From the NCBI GenBank assembly GCA_966211525.1, contig CBIHOZ010000010.1:12891-76890 (forward strand): 64,000 bases of DNA, in the 5' to 3' direction. Source of the DNA: Ohtaekwangia sp966211525. Its GTDB lineage: Bacteria; Bacteroidota; Bacteroidia; Cytophagales; Cyclobacteriaceae. The notes beneath the pieces were generated by a model. It had not been told where the DNA came from. It made no database searches and was given only the letters and a program-made list of their open reading frames with translations. Shown here one piece after another: positions 62,896 through 64,000 of this stretch (position 1 is the stretch's first letter; every line of letters begins with the position of its first letter). Made by a program: the position numbers and the translations under genes.

Positions 62896-64000
62896 ATGGC
62901 AGATATTTTAATCAGGAATATAAAAGCACTGGTACAGGTACGTGAGCGCCCTATAGCACGCGTAGCAGGTAATGCCATGGCTGTGTTGCCCGTTGTTGAA
63001 AATGCATATTTATATCTGAAAGATGGCGTCATCGATGCATTCGGAAAAATGGAAGCGTTGCCATCGCTGCAGGCAGACCAGGTGATTGACGCTTCCGGAA
63101 GATTGGTGTTTCCTTCATTCGTTGATTCGCATACCCATCTTGTTTTTGCTGCGAGTCGTGAAGAAGAATTTGTGATGAAGATCAAGGGCGCTACCTATGC
63201 CGAAATTGCAGCGAAAGGAGGCGGTATATTAAACTCGGCACGCAAGCTTCAGCAGACTTCAGAAGATGAATTGTTTGAACGCAGTGTCGCGCGGGCCCAC
63301 GAAATTATCCGGACGGGTACCGGTACCGTTGAAATCAAGAGCGGCTACGGTCTCACTACACGCGATGAGCTGAAAATGTTGCGCGTAGCAAAGCGTATCG
63401 GTAAAGAAACTCCGTTAACGGTCAAGACAACTTTTCTTGGGGCACACGCAGTGCCGGCAGATAAATCGAAAGAGGTATATATACAGCAGATTATACAGGA
63501 GATGATTCCCGCAGTAGCGGAAGAAAAGCTTGCCGACTTCATCGATGTATTCTGTGAACAAGGATTCTTTACCGTAGAAGATACCGAGCGCATTGTGGAA
63601 GAAGGAAAGCGTTATGGAATGCGGCCGCGTATTCATGCCAATCAGCTCCATCGTTCCGGTGGTGTGCAGGTTGGAGTAAAAACAAGTGCACTCAGTGTAG
63701 ATCACCTCGAAAATATAGGCGATGAAGAAATTGAAGTACTGAAGACCAGCAACGTAATGCCTACTGCTTTGCCCGGTGCAGCTTTCTTTTTAGGATTACC
63801 GTTTCCTCCGGCACGACAACTTATCGATGCAGGGCTCCCGCTCGCTATTGCATCCGACTATAATCCGGGCTCAGCACCGAGTGGCAATATGCCGCTGATG
63901 GTTGCTTTCGCGTGTATAAAAATGAAAATGACTCCGGAAGAAGCTCTCAATGCAGTGACCATTAATACCGCAGCTGCTTTGGGTGTCGAGGAAACTCACG
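62896..64000 (+). CDS. hutI: Imidazolonepropionase HutI (runs off the right edge)
   Basis: An amidohydrolase of histidine breakdown (imidazolone propionate to N-formimino-L-glutamate). Open from the ATG at 62896 to the edge, 368 codons. Metal-binding His79 and His81 lie in FVDSHTHLVFAASREEEF; further family blocks are GATYAEIAAKGGGI, TVEIKSGYGL, FLGAHAVP, FCEQGFF, HANQLHRSGG, DHLENI and IASDYNPGSAPSGNMPLM. Complete family members are about 410-420 residues, so only the C-terminal tail is missing. No other hut genes are visible upstream; they could follow on the right. Confidence 0.96.
   Translation, partial: MADILIRNIKALVQVRERPIARVAGNAMAVLPVVENAYLYLKDGVIDAFGKMEALPSLQADQVIDASGRLVFPSFVDSHTHLVFAASREEEFVMKIKGATYAEIAAKGGGILNSARKLQQTSEDELFERSVARAHEIIRTGTGTVEIKSGYGLTTRDELKMLRVAKRIGKETPLTVKTTFLGAHAVPADKSKEVYIQQIIQEMIPAVAEEKLADFIDVFCEQGFFTVEDTERIVEEGKRYGMRPRIHANQLHRSGGVQVGVKTSALSVDHLENIGDEEIEVLKTSNVMPTALPGAAFFLGLPFPPARQLIDAGLPLAIASDYNPGSAPSGNMPLMVAFACIKMKMTPEEALNAVTINTAAALGVEETH

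Overview
The window looks like a chromosome segment of a free-living Bacteroidota, most likely order Cytophagales. The evidence is a SusC/SusD pair with an STN-domain SusC, a FecR-type anti-sigma factor and an ECF sigma factor, GIN-domain and WG-repeat secreted proteins, several ~800-residue FtsX-type permeases, NADAR and SMUG2 families, start codons without Shine-Dalgarno sequences, and TAnnTTTG-type -7 boxes. No rRNA, tRNA, CRISPR array, prophage or complete insertion sequence was seen. The only transposase-like gene is one RAYT (REP-associated tyrosine transposase).

Layout. 1-1.2 kb: the N-terminal part of a GH15 glycosidase running off the left edge, then a voltage-sensor cation channel with an atypical filter. 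1.3-8.9 kb: ECF sigma factor, FecR anti-sigma, SusC (with STN domain), SusD and a small lipoprotein, which together form a trans-envelope signalling and uptake locus. 9-17 kb: stress and housekeeping genes (MsrB, GDSL hydrolase, YHS protein, Hsp20, HtrA/DegQ protease, ALDH7-type dehydrogenase, response regulator, conserved helical protein). 17-26.4 kb: WG-repeat protein, then a carbohydrate cluster (GH43, secreted esterase, GH3 lipoprotein) with a divergent Nudix/winged-helix regulator and a perfect palindrome in front of GH3. 26.4-35.1 kb: RAYT, small unknown protein, alpha/beta hydrolase, GIN protein, two FtsX permeases. 35.4-41.3 kb: NADAR, VOC, aldo/keto reductase, a PAS histidine kinase with its response regulator, cold-shock protein, DEAD-box helicase. 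41.5-53 kb: AddB-like and AddA-like genes with an ATGA overlap, a membrane patatin, a UPF1-like helicase and SMUG2 glycosylase. 53-58 kb: two more FtsX permeases. 58-64 kb: an outer-membrane protein with a palindrome inside its promoter, a GAF/PAS sensor without an output domain, a hypothetical outer-membrane protein, and hutI running off the right edge.

The most distinctive feature lies between genes. At least six intergenic loci carry degenerate repeats built from the same few words (GCTGCTAGCTGCTGG-like, CTCGCAGCTCAAAGCTC-like and TTCTTACTTCTTACTTC-like), on either strand, often as large inverted structures and sometimes starting inside a stop codon. Four further elements are short and have terminal inverted repeats: two CCGCAGA/TCTGCGG-type, one CACAAAG/CTTTGTG-type, and one duplicated GT/AC-rich hairpin that copies the 3' end of the AddB-like gene. 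A RAYT gene in the same window makes a mobilisation link possible but unproven.
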